A stretch of 64,000 nt of DNA, taken from NCBI GenBank assembly GCA_964219345.1, contig CAXPPN010000016.1, forward strand, positions 1 to 64,000, in the 5' to 3' direction. This DNA comes from UBA3537 sp964219345 (GTDB taxonomy: Bacteria > Bacteroidota > Bacteroidia > Flavobacteriales > Flavobacteriaceae). The position numbers and the translations under genes are program-made. Positions 51,231 through 61,436 of the stretch are shown in pieces (within the stretch, counting starts at the first letter, position 1; every line of letters starts with the position of its first letter). The notes under the pieces are model-generated. The model was not told the origin of the DNA, made no database searches, and saw nothing but the letters and a program-made list of their open reading frames with translations.

Positions 51231-53807
51231 ATGGCAGTTCAACCTAAACTAGAGCGATTCAAAAAAAATGTATTATCTAAATTTCAGATATACAACAGTA
51301 TTTTTATGACTTTACCTTTTGATCAAATTACTAAAACAGGGGTATTGTTGCCTTTGTTTCATGAAACTTGTGAAAAAGGTTATGCTGCAGGAGATAATCC
51401 AAGTACAATTGTTGATACATTTTTTCAAAAATATCAAGCAAGACGCACAAAGAAAAGCCAGATTAAATTATTATTTAGATTTATACAATACATTGAGCGT
51501 CAGGTGGTTTTGTTTGATGCTATTGAAGATGCAGCTTTTCCAGTAATCAATAACATGGACGGAATTGGTACGCTTCGTAGTTTAAAAGAAAAAGCTTTTT
51601 CGGAAAATAAAATGGATGAGTTAAAAGCTTATTTGGACGAATTTAAGGTGCGTATTGTACTTACAGCCCATCCTACTCAGTTTTATCCAGGTTCAGTTTT
51701 GGGGATTATAACAGATTTAACTGAGGCTATAAAAGATAACGATTTGAGCCGTATCAACGGTTTGCTTGCCCAACTAGGAAAAACACCATTTTTCAAACAT
51801 GAAAAACCAACCCCATACGACGAGGCGGTAAATTTAATATGGTATCTCGAAAATGTATTTTATGATTCTTTTGGATCTATATTTGATTATATTCAACAGA
51901 ACATTTATGACAATAAAGTCATAAAAAATGAAATTATAAATATTGGTTTTTGGCCAGGTGGTGACCGTGATGGAAATCCATTTGTTCTTCCAGACACCAC
52001 ACTTAAAGTAGCAGGATTACTCAAAAAGTCAATTTTAAAGAATTACGCGAAAGATTTGAAAAAGCTTAAGCGAAAATTGACGTTTAGAGGGGTTGAAGAT
52101 CGTGTTGGTCAATTGATAAAAGATGCATATAGTGGCTATGATAACCCTGGGGTTTTTGATTTAGATGCTTTTGTTAATGAATTAAAAGATATTCGAAAAG
52201 TTGTTTCAAGAGATCATCATTCTTTGTATTTGAGTGAAATTACAAGTTTGATTAATAAAATTCAACTTTTTGGACACCATTTTGCGACTCTAGATATTCG
52301 TCAGGACAGTAGAATTCATCATAAAGTATTTTCAAAAATTGTTGAAAAGTCTAAGCAAATAAATAACGGTATTTTTCCAGAAAATTATGATGAGCTTTCA
52401 GAAAGTGAACAAATTGATGTGTTGTCCGGAGTAGATGGTGTATTGGATATTTCTATTTTTGAAGATGAATTGGTTAAAAATACGCTTCAAACCATAAAAG
52501 TTGTCAAAGAAATACAGCAGACTAATGGAGAGCAAGGGGCGCATCGCTATATTATTAGTAACAACCAGACGGCGCTAAATGTCATGCAGTTGTATGCCAT
52601 GTTAAAATTGGTAGCGTTCAATGACAAACTTTCTATAGATATTGTGCCCTTGTTTGAAACAGTAACAGATTTGGAAAACGCTCCAAAAGTTATGAAACAA
52701 TTGTACACAAATAAAGCTTATAAAGCGCACTTGAGGTCTCGAGGACAAAAGCAAACCATAATGTTAGGATTTTCAGATGGTACAAAAGACGGTGGGTATT
52801 TTATGGCGAATTGGGCAATTTTTAGAGCAAAAGAAGCTCTCACCAAAGTATCAAAAGAGTACAATATTGATGTTGTATTTTTTGACGGACGAGGTGGACC
52901 GCCAGCACGTGGTGGAGGAAAAACACATCAGTTTTATGCTTCTCTAGGGCCAACAATTGAGGATAAAGAAGTTCAGCTTACTATTCAAGGACAGACAATT
53001 AGTTCTAATTTTGGAACACCAGATTCGTCAAAATATAATTTGGAGCAACTCATTAGTTCTGGTTTATCTAACAGTCTAGGTTCTGAAAATAAAGGATTTT
53101 CAGATGAAGACCGTCAAACTATGGATGAATTGGCTACTTTGAGTTATCAAACCTATCAGGACTTTAAAGCTCATCCAAAGTTCATTCCTTATTTAGAGCG
53201 TATCAGTACGTTGAAATATTATGCAAAAGCTAATATTGGTAGTCGTCCATCCAAAAGATCTAAATCAGATCGTTTGATTTTTTCAGATTTAAGAGCCATA
53301 CCTTTTGTAGGATCTTGGAGTCAACTAAAACAAAATGTCCCTGGATTTTTTGGTGTAGGTACCGCTATTCAATCTTTTGAAGAACGAGGAGAACTTGATA
53401 AAGTGGTTGCGCTTTACAATAATTCTAGTTTCTTTAAAACGTTGTTGGAAAACAGTATGATGTCTTTGAGTAAATCGTTTTTTGCTTTGACAAAATATAT
53501 GGCCGATGATGAAGAATTTGGTGAATTCTGGACTATCATTTATAATGAATATCAACTTACTTTACGTTTATTACTAAAAATTACAGGCTACAAAGAGTTG
53601 ATGGAAAATGAGCCTAGTGGAAAGGCTTCTATAGACGTGCGAGAGTCTATTGTACTGCCATTGGTAACCATACAACAATATGCTCTTAGGAAAATTCAAC
53701 ATCTTCAAAAACAAAAAACTGTTGACAAGGAGCAAGTTGAAGTTTTTGAAAAAATTGTAACACGTACACTCTACGGTATCATCAATGCGAGTAGAAACTC
53801 TGCCTAA
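51231..53807 (+). CDS. ppc: Phosphoenolpyruvate carboxylase
   Basis: 858 residues; carboxylates PEP to oxaloacetate to refill the TCA cycle. Motifs: VLTAHPTQF with catalytic His147 (canonical TAHPTE has Glu in place of Gln150); FWPGGDRDGNPFV near 238-250; MLGFSDGTKDGGYFMANW; FFDGRGGPPARGGGKTH, the catalytic FHGRGG loop in variant form; GSRPSKR. It ends INASRNSA instead of the classical RNTG. The enzyme is therefore a diverged lineage, but catalytic His and Arg residues are kept. Own unit ending at a clear terminator. Confidence 0.93.
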   Translation: MAVQPKLERFKKNVLSKFQIYNSIFMTLPFDQITKTGVLLPLFHETCEKGYAAGDNPSTIVDTFFQKYQARRTKKSQIKLLFRFIQYIERQVVLFDAIEDAAFPVINNMDGIGTLRSLKEKAFSENKMDELKAYLDEFKVRIVLTAHPTQFYPGSVLGIITDLTEAIKDNDLSRINGLLAQLGKTPFFKHEKPTPYDEAVNLIWYLENVFYDSFGSIFDYIQQNIYDNKVIKNEIINIGFWPGGDRDGNPFVLPDTTLKVAGLLKKSILKNYAKDLKKLKRKLTFRGVEDRVGQLIKDAYSGYDNPGVFDLDAFVNELKDIRKVVSRDHHSLYLSEITSLINKIQLFGHHFATLDIRQDSRIHHKVFSKIVEKSKQINNGIFPENYDELSESEQIDVLSGVDGVLDISIFEDELVKNTLQTIKVVKEIQQTNGEQGAHRYIISNNQTALNVMQLYAMLKLVAFNDKLSIDIVPLFETVTDLENAPKVMKQLYTNKAYKAHLRSRGQKQTIMLGFSDGTKDGGYFMANWAIFRAKEALTKVSKEYNIDVVFFDGRGGPPARGGGKTHQFYASLGPTIEDKEVQLTIQGQTISSNFGTPDSSKYNLEQLISSGLSNSLGSENKGFSDEDRQTMDELATLSYQTYQDFKAHPKFIPYLERISTLKYYAKANIGSRPSKRSKSDRLIFSDLRAIPFVGSWSQLKQNVPGFFGVGTAIQSFEERGELDKVVALYNNSSFFKTLLENSMMSLSKSFFALTKYMADDEEFGEFWTIIYNEYQLTLRLLLKITGYKELMENEPSGKASIDVRESIVLPLVTIQQYALRKIQHLQKQKTVDKEQVEVFEKIVTRTLYGIINASRNSA

Positions 53808-53815
53808 CAAAACAT

Positions 53816-53846
53816 AACCCTAAAGTATTTTGCTTTAGGGTTTTTT
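53816..53846 (+). terminator. Rho-independent terminator of ppc
   Basis: AACCCTAAAG-tattttg-CTTTAGGGTT (53816-53842), ten perfect pairs, followed by TTTT. Starts nine bases after the ppc stop. Confidence 0.93.
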
Positions 53847-53946
53847 CTTTCCAAATAATTAATAAGAAAATTGATGTTTTTCAAAAACCATCAATAGAAT
53901 TCAACATGGTCTCATTTACTTTGATGTAAATAAACTCTATTCAACG

Positions 53947-53983
53947 AAAAAAGCCCCTAGGTACGAATACCCAAGGACTTTTT
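53947..53983 (-). terminator. Terminator of the porin gene (UUCG loop)
   Basis: On the minus strand AAAAAGTCCTTGGGTA-ttcg-TACCTAGGGGCTTTTT: 16 pairs including three G-U, UUCG loop, then T. It lies 30 bases after the stop of the porin gene at 54014. As DNA it has mismatches on the other strand, so it is directional. Confidence 0.9.
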
Positions 53984-54013
53984 AATCACAAACAAAAAAA
54001 TGTTTTATATATC

Positions 54014-54988
54014 TTAGAAGCTGTAGATTGCAGCAACTGTAAATGCAGCTAAAGAATCTGAAGCTTCGCCATCACTGTCTACGTAAGGCTTAGTTTCACT
54101 CCAAGAGTCTAATCTGATTTCTGGCTTGATTGTTAAGTTTTCAACAGTGTAACTTCCTGTAAGTGTAGCAGCAAAAACGCTAGGTAAATCATCTGCTCCA
54201 TCAGCGTGGTATCCAAAAATTTCACCTCTTAGACCTACTGAAAAATCTTCAGAAGCCGCTAGTTGTGGGTAAAGTGCAACACCGTAGAACCCAGCATCGT
54301 CACTCACTTGGTAAGCACCATTGATCCCTAAAAAGAAGTCATCTGAAAGGTCAAATCCACCAGTATAGTCGATCTCAAATCCTAATACTTCTTCGTCATC
54401 ATAATAAAGGTTAAGGTACTGACCAGCATATCCTAACTGAGCACCTAAAGCATATCCACCTGTTGTGTTGTTGTTAACATCTGTAGGGTTCATTAAAGCA
54501 AGCATTAAGCTTACATCGCTTCCTAAATCAAAGTCAGCTTTTAAACCAACATGTGAAAATGGTCCGTTAGAAAATAAATAAGACGTACTGTAGTTGAAGT
54601 TTCCTGCAGGAGAAATAACTTCATAACCTAAATATGTATTGAAACGACCAACTGTAAGAGTAGTAGATTCAGATACGTTCCAGTACGCATACAATTGGTT
54701 GAGGTTGTACCCTCCAACAGCTGCATCTGCTCTTGGTCCAAAAACAACATCGGCAACAACACCTGTTTTTTCGCCTTCATAAGACGCAATAAGGTTTGCC
54801 ATACCTAAAGCAAAACCTGTTTCATCTGCAAAAGAAGTTCCGAAAGACTGAGCAACGTCATCACCAGCTGATAAGTTAGATTGGTAATAAGCATCAACAG
54901 TTCCAGAAATAGATAATGTTTTCTCTTCGTCTTGTGCAAAAACAGCAAAAGAAACTGAGATTGTTAATAGTGTAAAAATTTTTTTCAT
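54014..54988 (-). CDS. Outer-membrane beta-barrel protein (OmpL-like porin)
   Basis: 324 residues. Signal peptide MKKIFTLLTISVSFAVFA then QDEEKTLSISGTVDAYYQSN. The rest has alternating hydrophobic strands, acidic loops (FADETGF, LSAGDDVAQS, NVNNNTTGG) and aromatic girdles, and ends with Phe (AIYSF), the outer-membrane insertion signal. It fits the putative beta-barrel porin-2 (OmpL-like) family. GRFNTYLGYEVISPAGNFNY is characteristic. Strongly biased, favourable codons suggest high expression. It is divergent from gltB over a 443-base region with duplicated sites, pointing to nitrogen-linked control. Confidence 0.88.
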   Translation of the reverse strand: MKKIFTLLTISVSFAVFAQDEEKTLSISGTVDAYYQSNLSAGDDVAQSFGTSFADETGFALGMANLIASYEGEKTGVVADVVFGPRADAAVGGYNLNQLYAYWNVSESTTLTVGRFNTYLGYEVISPAGNFNYSTSYLFSNGPFSHVGLKADFDLGSDVSLMLALMNPTDVNNNTTGGYALGAQLGYAGQYLNLYYDDEEVLGFEIDYTGGFDLSDDFFLGINGAYQVSDDAGFYGVALYPQLAASEDFSVGLRGEIFGYHADGADDLPSVFAATLTGSYTVENLTIKPEIRLDSWSETKPYVDSDGEASDSLAAFTVAAIYSF

Positions 54989-55431
54989 AATAAAATTAGT
55001 TTAATTTTTAGTGATTAATACCCCAAACTTACGTCATAAACACATAAACCCCTAAATAAATAGGGTGTTATATATCATTTTTATGTACTTAATAAAATTA
55101 ACCATATTTATTTTAGGGGTGTTATATAAATTATTATGAAAATTATCAAATTCACATTATGATTTTTCGCATAAAGTCAATTTTTGATGATTTTTGGTAA
55201 GAAATAATTGTGAATTTTGATTTAATATGGCGCTATGCTGAAATTTGAAATTTTGAAAAAAAAGGCATTAATAATTCATCAAAAACAATAGGGTCAAAAT
55301 ATCTAAAATACATTTTAAAGCCTTTAAAATATTAAAATCATAATAATTTATTAAACATTGTTATCAGTCCTGTTTTTGTTCTTATATTTCGTCTCTATTT
55401 TGTTGAAAACTAACAATTTAAAATCAAGCAT
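54989..55431. other. 443-base intergenic control region, porin / gltB
   Basis: No protein or tRNA gene is seen. It is very AT-rich. It holds the repeats at 55049-55128 (see next entry) near the porin side and, near gltB, the weak -7-like TATATTTC at 55384-55391. The central 55140-55370 part has no clear hairpin with T-run, so no terminator or riboswitch is supported. Confidence 0.7.
55049..55128. repeat. Duplicated operator-like sites upstream of porin and gltB
   Basis: Site 1: CCCTA-aataaa-TAGGG inverted repeat (55050-55065), continuing TAGGGTGTTATATA (55061-55074). Site 2: TAGGGGTGTTATATA (55114-55128), preceded by ATTTATTTTAGGGG (55106-55119), the near reverse complement of CCCCTAAATAAAT (55049-55061). 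The two TAGGG(G)TGTTATATA copies start 53 bases apart, close to five DNA turns, so bound proteins would face the same side. Function is inferred; candidates are nitrogen-status regulators. Confidence 0.5.
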
Positions 55432-58400
55432 ATGTTGAAAAAACAAGGAATGTATTTGCCAGAATTCGAGCACGATAATTGTGGTGCAGGATTTATTTGT
55501 AGTTTAGAAGGAAATAAATCTAATGATATTATTCATAAGGCGCTTCAGATTTTGGAACGCCTAGAACACAGAGGAGCAGTTAGTTCTGATGGAAAAACAG
55601 GTGATGGTGCAGGAATTCTCACAGATATCCCTCACGAGCTTTTTGTAAATGATTGTCCTTTTGATTTACCAAGTTTTGGACAGTATGCAGCTGGTAATGT
55701 GTTTTTACCCAAAAAAGAGAACCAAAGAAATTATTGTATTTCTGTTTTTGAAAAATGTATAGAGGAGCAAGGACTTAATGTTTTGGGCTGGAGAGAAGTA
55801 CCAGTTGATTCTTCTGTTCTTGGAACTATCGCTCAGGAAACTGAACCTGAAGTAAAGCAAATCTTTATCACCAAAAACAATGAACAGCAAGACGATTTTA
55901 ATTTTAATTTAAAACTTTTTATTGCACGTAAAAAAGCTGAACACGAAATTTATAATTCTAAACTTTCTGAAAGTAATTTTTTCTATTTACCAAGTCTTTC
56001 AACAAAAGTTATAATATATAAAGGACTACTCATCCCTGAAGATATAAAACTTTATTACAGAGATTTAGAAAATCCTTTATTTGTAACTCGACTTGCATTG
56101 GTTCATCAGCGTTTTTCGACCAATACGTTTCCAACTTGGGATTTGGCACAACCTTTTAGATATATGTGTCATAATGGAGAAATTAATACCCTTCGTGGTA
56201 ATGTATCTCGAATGCTTTCTCGAGAAGCATTGCTCAAAAGCGATTGGTTTGGTGAAGATATCAAATCCGTATTACCAATAATTCTTCCAAATAAATCAGA
56301 TTCAGCATCTATGGATATGGCTGTGGAACTATTGCTAATGACAGGCCGCTCTTTACCAGAAGTAATGATGATGCTAATTCCAGAAGCATGGGAGAAAAAT
56401 GATGAAATGTCTTCTACAAAAAAGGCATTTTATGAATACAACTCATGTTTGATGGAGCCATGGGATGGACCTGCTTCAATTCCTTTTACAGATGGTAATT
56501 ATATTGGTGCTGTTTTGGATAGAAATGGATTAAGACCATCGCGCTATTCTGTTACAAAAGATGGTTATGTTATTATGTCTTCGGAGATTGGAGTCATTGA
56601 GTTGGCACCAGAAAATGTTGCTCATCATGGGCGTTTGGAGCCTGGCAAAATGTTCCTTGTTGATATGAACGAAGGGCGGATTGTAAATGATGAAGAAATC
56701 AAAGAACACATTGCCGCACAAAAACCATATCGCAAATGGCTCGATGACCAACTTGTTTATTTGAAACAAATCCCATATAATGATTGTCCAATTTTTCTTG
56801 ATCAAGAGTCTTTAGATAAAAGAAAAGTACTTTTTGGATATACCCAAGAAGATATCAAAACAATTATATTACCGATGGCCAATCAAGCCAAAGAACCAAT
56901 AGGTTCTATGGGAAGTGACACCCCACTAGCACTTTTGTCCGAAAAGCCACAATTGATATATAATTATTTCAAGCAGTTATTTGCTCAAGTGACTAACCCT
57001 CCTTTGGACGGTATTCGAGAGGAGTTGATTACAGATATTAGCCTAACTTTAGGTAGTGATCATAATATCTTTGAAATTAATGAGACGCATTGTCAAAAAT
57101 TAAAAATTCAAAATCCTGTAATTTCTAAACAGGATTTGGATAAAATTAAAAGTTTCGATAATCCCAACTTTAAAATTTCCTCTGTTCCTATTTTATATGA
57201 CATAAATAAAGGACACAATGGTTTGGAAGATGCTTTGGATCAACTTTTAAAAACAGTCTCTTCTCATGTTGATAATGGGACTAATATTTTGATTTTATCC
57301 GACAGAAAAGTTTCAAAAGACAAAGCACCTATCCCTGCTCTTTTGGCCTGTTCGTTCATCAACAGCGGATTACAGAAATTAGGAAAGCGTTCTAAAATCA
57401 GTATCATAATAGAATCTGCAGAGCCTAGAGAAGTACATCACTTTGCATTGCTATTTGGCTATGGAGCAAGTGCCATAAATCCTTATATGGTTAACGAAAT
57501 TATTGAAGATGAAGTTTTAAATCTTGACCCAAAAGCAGATACAGAAAAAGCCATTGCCAATTATAACAAAGCCGTTGGTAAAGGGATTTTAAAGGTGATG
57601 AACAAGATTGGTATCTCTACACTAAATTCTTATCGCGGGTCACAATTATTTGAATGTATTGGAATTAATACAAATGTGGTTGACAAATATTTTCCAAAAA
57701 CTGCAACTCGAATTCAAGGTGTAGATTTGCATCAACTAGAAAAAGAAATTTCTAAGCGTTATGCCTCTGCTTATGTCAAAAAAGCAATTGATGCCAACCT
57801 AGATTTAGAAATGGGAGGTCAATACCGTTGGAGAAGAAATGGAGAGCATCATTTGTTTAATCCACTTTCTATCGCCAAACTTCAAGATTCGGTTCGAACA
57901 AATAAGCCTCAAAAATATAAGGAATATTCGGAGTTGATTAATAATCAATCCAAACAACTCATGACGATTCGAGGATTGTTTGAATTTACAAATTACGATC
58001 CTATCCCTTTAGAAGAAGTAGAGCCATGGACAAACATTGTTAAGCGTTTTAAAACAGGTGCAATGTCTTATGGTTCTATTAGTAAAGAAGCCCATGAAAA
58101 TTTGGCCATTGCAATGAACAGAATTGGTGGAAAGAGCAATTCTGGAGAAGGCGGTGAAGATCAAGAACGTTTTTACAAAAATGCTAATGGCGATTGGAAA
58201 AATAGCGCCATAAAACAGGTGGCTTCTGGGCGATTTGGTGTTACATCAAATTATTTGTCCAATGCCAAAGAAATTCAAATTAAAATGGCACAAGGTGCCA
58301 AACCAGGAGAAGGTGGGCAGTTACCAGGACCAAAAGTAAACCCTGATATTGCAAAAACACGAAATTCTACACCATATGTAGGTCTAATTTCTCCACCACC

Positions 58401-59931
58401 ACACCACGATATATATTCTATTGAAGATTTATCGCAGTTGATTTATGATTTAAAATCCGCGAATCGAGAAGCACGTATTAATGTAAAACTAGTATCAGAA
58501 GTTGGTGTTGGAACTGTAGCGGCTGGTGTAGCCAAAGCAAAGGCAGATGTCGTTTTAATTTCTGGTTATGATGGCGGAACAGGAGCTTCTCCATTAACGT
58601 CATTAAAACACGCTGGTTTGCCATGGGAATTGGGGCTTGCTGAAGCACAACAAACCCTTGTCATGAATGATTTGAGAAGTAGAATTGTTGTAGAATGTGA
58701 TGGTCAATTGAAAACAGGAAGAGATGTTGCGGTGGCTTGCCTTTTAGGTGCTGAAGAATTTGGTTTTGCAACCGCACCATTAGTTGCATCTGGATGCATT
58801 ATGATGAGAGCTTGTCATTTAAATACATGCCCAGTTGGGATTGCAACTCAAAATCCAGAATTGCGTAAAAAATTTAAAGGAAAACCAGAACATGTTGTTA
58901 ATTTCATGTATTTCGTAGCACAGGAATTGCGTGAAATTATGGCAAAACTAGGGTTTAGGACTATTGATGAAATGGTTGGTAAAGTTGAAAAGCTAGACCG
59001 CAATACAGCAATTGAACATTACAAATCAAGAGGAATAGACCTTACACCAATTCTTCATAAAGTTGAGGTAGATGCTGATGTAGATATTTTCAATACAGAA
59101 ACACAAGATCATCAACTTGAACGTGCTTTGGATTTTGAAATTATTGATAAAGCTCATCCGGCATTATTTAGAAAAGAGCCAACAGTTTTGGATTTAAAAA
59201 TAAATAATGAAAATAGAGCTGTAGGTGCAATTTTAAGTAATGAAATTTCAAAAATATATGGAGCTCAAGGGTTGCCAGAGAATACTTTAAAAATCAATTT
59301 TAAAGGCTCTGCAGGGCAGAGTTTTGGAGCTTTTGCAACAAAAGGATTAACGCTCAATGTGATTGGGAATACCAATGATTATTTAGGTAAAGGTTTATCT
59401 GGCGCGAAGATTACAGTACGTATCCCAGATGAATCCACTATTGTTCCTGAGGAAAATATTATTATTGGAAATGTAGCGTTGTATGGAGCAACTTCTGGTG
59501 AAGCCTATATCAATGGAAAAGCAGGTGAGCGTTTTTGTGTTAGAAACTCAGGTGCTACAGCTGTTGTAGAAGGCATTGGAGACCATGGTTGTGAATATAT
59601 GACAGGAGGAGTTGCGGTTGTGTTGGGTGAAGTTGGTCGTAATTTTGGAGCTGGTATGAGTGGTGGAATCGCTTATGTCTATGATCCAAATAAAACATTC
59701 AAAAGCAAATGCAATCAAGAGGGGCTTAATTTAGATCCTCTTAAAGATGATGCACATGTTCAAGAATTAAGAACATTAATTGAAAATCATTACAATACAA
59801 CATTAAGTCCGCTAGCACAACGCATTTTGGAACAATGGGAAACCGCAGTCAAAGACTTTATTCGTGTACTGCCAGAAGAATACAGACAAGCATTAATCAG
59901 ATTACAAGAAGAAAACCTCGTAAAAAAATAA
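55432..59931 (+). CDS. gltB: Glutamate synthase, large subunit
   Basis: 1499 residues; with GltD transfers the glutamine amide to 2-oxoglutarate. Order: 16-residue propeptide, then catalytic Cys17 in HDNCGAGFICS of the class II amidotransferase; FMN-binding synthase barrel with GAMSYGSISKEAHENLA and KPGEGGQLPGPKVNP; 3Fe-4S cluster Cys1122, Cys1128, Cys1133 (CIMMRACHLNTC); C-terminal beta-helix GXGXG region (GHGDHGC-type EGIGDHGCEYMTGG). Full length, all key residues present. Start ATG 55432; gltD follows after four bases. Confidence 0.98.
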   Translation: MLKKQGMYLPEFEHDNCGAGFICSLEGNKSNDIIHKALQILERLEHRGAVSSDGKTGDGAGILTDIPHELFVNDCPFDLPSFGQYAAGNVFLPKKENQRNYCISVFEKCIEEQGLNVLGWREVPVDSSVLGTIAQETEPEVKQIFITKNNEQQDDFNFNLKLFIARKKAEHEIYNSKLSESNFFYLPSLSTKVIIYKGLLIPEDIKLYYRDLENPLFVTRLALVHQRFSTNTFPTWDLAQPFRYMCHNGEINTLRGNVSRMLSREALLKSDWFGEDIKSVLPIILPNKSDSASMDMAVELLLMTGRSLPEVMMMLIPEAWEKNDEMSSTKKAFYEYNSCLMEPWDGPASIPFTDGNYIGAVLDRNGLRPSRYSVTKDGYVIMSSEIGVIELAPENVAHHGRLEPGKMFLVDMNEGRIVNDEEIKEHIAAQKPYRKWLDDQLVYLKQIPYNDCPIFLDQESLDKRKVLFGYTQEDIKTIILPMANQAKEPIGSMGSDTPLALLSEKPQLIYNYFKQLFAQVTNPPLDGIREELITDISLTLGSDHNIFEINETHCQKLKIQNPVISKQDLDKIKSFDNPNFKISSVPILYDINKGHNGLEDALDQLLKTVSSHVDNGTNILILSDRKVSKDKAPIPALLACSFINSGLQKLGKRSKISIIIESAEPREVHHFALLFGYGASAINPYMVNEIIEDEVLNLDPKADTEKAIANYNKAVGKGILKVMNKIGISTLNSYRGSQLFECIGINTNVVDKYFPKTATRIQGVDLHQLEKEISKRYASAYVKKAIDANLDLEMGGQYRWRRNGEHHLFNPLSIAKLQDSVRTNKPQKYKEYSELINNQSKQLMTIRGLFEFTNYDPIPLEEVEPWTNIVKRFKTGAMSYGSISKEAHENLAIAMNRIGGKSNSGEGGEDQERFYKNANGDWKNSAIKQVASGRFGVTSNYLSNAKEIQIKMAQGAKPGEGGQLPGPKVNPDIAKTRNSTPYVGLISPPPHHDIYSIEDLSQLIYDLKSANREARINVKLVSEVGVGTVAAGVAKAKADVVLISGYDGGTGASPLTSLKHAGLPWELGLAEAQQTLVMNDLRSRIVVECDGQLKTGRDVAVACLLGAEEFGFATAPLVASGCIMMRACHLNTCPVGIATQNPELRKKFKGKPEHVVNFMYFVAQELREIMAKLGFRTIDEMVGKVEKLDRNTAIEHYKSRGIDLTPILHKVEVDADVDIFNTETQDHQLERALDFEIIDKAHPALFRKEPTVLDLKINNENRAVGAILSNEISKIYGAQGLPENTLKINFKGSAGQSFGAFATKGLTLNVIGNTNDYLGKGLSGAKITVRIPDESTIVPEENIIIGNVALYGATSGEAYINGKAGERFCVRNSGATAVVEGIGDHGCEYMTGGVAVVLGEVGRNFGAGMSGGIAYVYDPNKTFKSKCNQEGLNLDPLKDDAHVQELRTLIENHYNTTLSPLAQRILEQWETAVKDFIRVLPEEYRQALIRLQEENLVKK

Positions 59932-59935
59932 TACT

Positions 59936-61402
59936 ATGGGAAAGATCACAGGTTTTATGGAATACAAACGTGTAGATGAAGCTTATGATGCGGTAAAAGA
60001 ACGTGTCAAGCACTACAAAGAATTTACTATTCCCCTAAAAGAAAAAGAATTAAAAAACCAAGGCGCACGATGCATGGATTGTGGCATCCCATTTTGTCAC
60101 AGTGGTTGTCCATTAGGAAATTTAATTCCTGATTTCAATGACAATGTTTACCGAGGAAATTGGGAAAAAGCGGCAAAGATTTTGCATTCCACGAATAACT
60201 TCCCTGAGTTTACTGGGCGATTATGTCCAGCGCCATGCGAACAAGCTTGTGTATTGGGCATCAATGAAGATCCTGTAAGTATAGAAAACATTGAAAAAAA
60301 CATTGTTGAAGTTGCTTTTGAAAAAGGATGGGTAAAACCACAAATTCCAACAACTAGAACAGGAAAAACAGTAGCTGTTGTTGGTTCTGGTCCATCTGGA
60401 TTGGCAGCAGCACAACAACTAAATCGCGCGGGTCATCTTGTCACTGTTTTTGAACGTGATGCAAAAGCAGGAGGATTGTTGCGCTATGGAATTCCAGATT
60501 TTAAACTTGAAAAATCAATAATTGACAGACGTATAGAAATCCTTGAACAAGAAGGAATTGTATTCAAAACAAACACTAATGTTGGTGAAGATTTTTCTGT
60601 TGAATCTCTACAATCTGATTTTGATGCACTACTACTTTGTGGTGGTGCAACAGCACGTCGTGTACTTCCTGTTGACGGTTCAGATTTAAAAGGAATATAT
60701 CAAGCAATGGACTTTTTGAAATTCAATAATGAATATGTTGATGGCCTTAAAACATTTGATGAAATTATTTCTGCAAAAGGAAAAAATGTCATTGTAATAG
60801 GAGGAGGAGATACGGGGTCCGATTGTATAGGGACTTCAAATAGACACGGTGCAAAAAGTGTTACAAATTTCGAAATTCTAGACAAACCAACAGAAGGAAG
60901 ACCAGCTCATCAGCCTTGGCCATTTTGGCCCATGAAAATGAAAACAAGTTCTTCGCATCAAGAAGGAGTTGAACGTCATTGGAGTGTTTCTACAAAAAAG
61001 TTTTTAAGCGATGAAAATGGTAATCTGACGGGCTTGGTGACTTGCGAAGTAGAATGGATTTTTAAAGAGGGAGAACGCCCTCAATTAAAAGAACTTCAAG
61101 GAACTGAAAAAACATGGCCTTGTGATTTAGTGTTGTTAGCACTTGGATTTACAGGACCTGGTTCTAACCTTGTCCAGCAATTAAACCTAGATACTGACTT
61201 TAGAACTAATATCAAAGCCACAACCAAAGATTACAAAACTAATATTCCAGGTGTTTTTGCTGCTGGAGATATTAGAAGAGGACAATCGCTTATTGTTTGG
61301 GCTATTTCAGAAGGCCGTCAATCTGCTCATCATATTGACGCATTTTTGATGGGTACTTCTGACTTGCCACTCAAAGACGAATATGATTTGCCAAGAGTTT
61401 AG
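59936..61402 (+). CDS. gltD: Glutamate synthase, small subunit
   Basis: 488 residues; brings electrons from NADPH to GltB. N-terminal 4Fe-4S ligands Cys46, Cys49, Cys54, Cys58 (CMDCGIPFCHSGC) and Cys97, Cys101, Cys105 (CPAPCEQAC); FAD-binding VVGSGPSGLAAAQQL near 148-162; NADPH-binding VIGGGDTGSDCIG near 286; C-terminal VFAAGDIRRGQSLIVWA. gltB and gltD form a two-gene operon with a four-base gap. No hairpin follows before the CotH gene. Confidence 0.98.
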   Translation: MGKITGFMEYKRVDEAYDAVKERVKHYKEFTIPLKEKELKNQGARCMDCGIPFCHSGCPLGNLIPDFNDNVYRGNWEKAAKILHSTNNFPEFTGRLCPAPCEQACVLGINEDPVSIENIEKNIVEVAFEKGWVKPQIPTTRTGKTVAVVGSGPSGLAAAQQLNRAGHLVTVFERDAKAGGLLRYGIPDFKLEKSIIDRRIEILEQEGIVFKTNTNVGEDFSVESLQSDFDALLLCGGATARRVLPVDGSDLKGIYQAMDFLKFNNEYVDGLKTFDEIISAKGKNVIVIGGGDTGSDCIGTSNRHGAKSVTNFEILDKPTEGRPAHQPWPFWPMKMKTSSSHQEGVERHWSVSTKKFLSDENGNLTGLVTCEVEWIFKEGERPQLKELQGTEKTWPCDLVLLALGFTGPGSNLVQQLNLDTDFRTNIKATTKDYKTNIPGVFAAGDIRRGQSLIVWAISEGRQSAHHIDAFLMGTSDLPLKDEYDLPRV

Positions 61403-61436
61403 ATTTTTATTATGGCTATTTTTACATAAAAAAATT

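Noticed and set aside
55140..55431. Riboswitch or leader RNA before gltB
   Set aside because: AT-rich with no stable stem set, no terminator hairpin and no motif of a known riboswitch.
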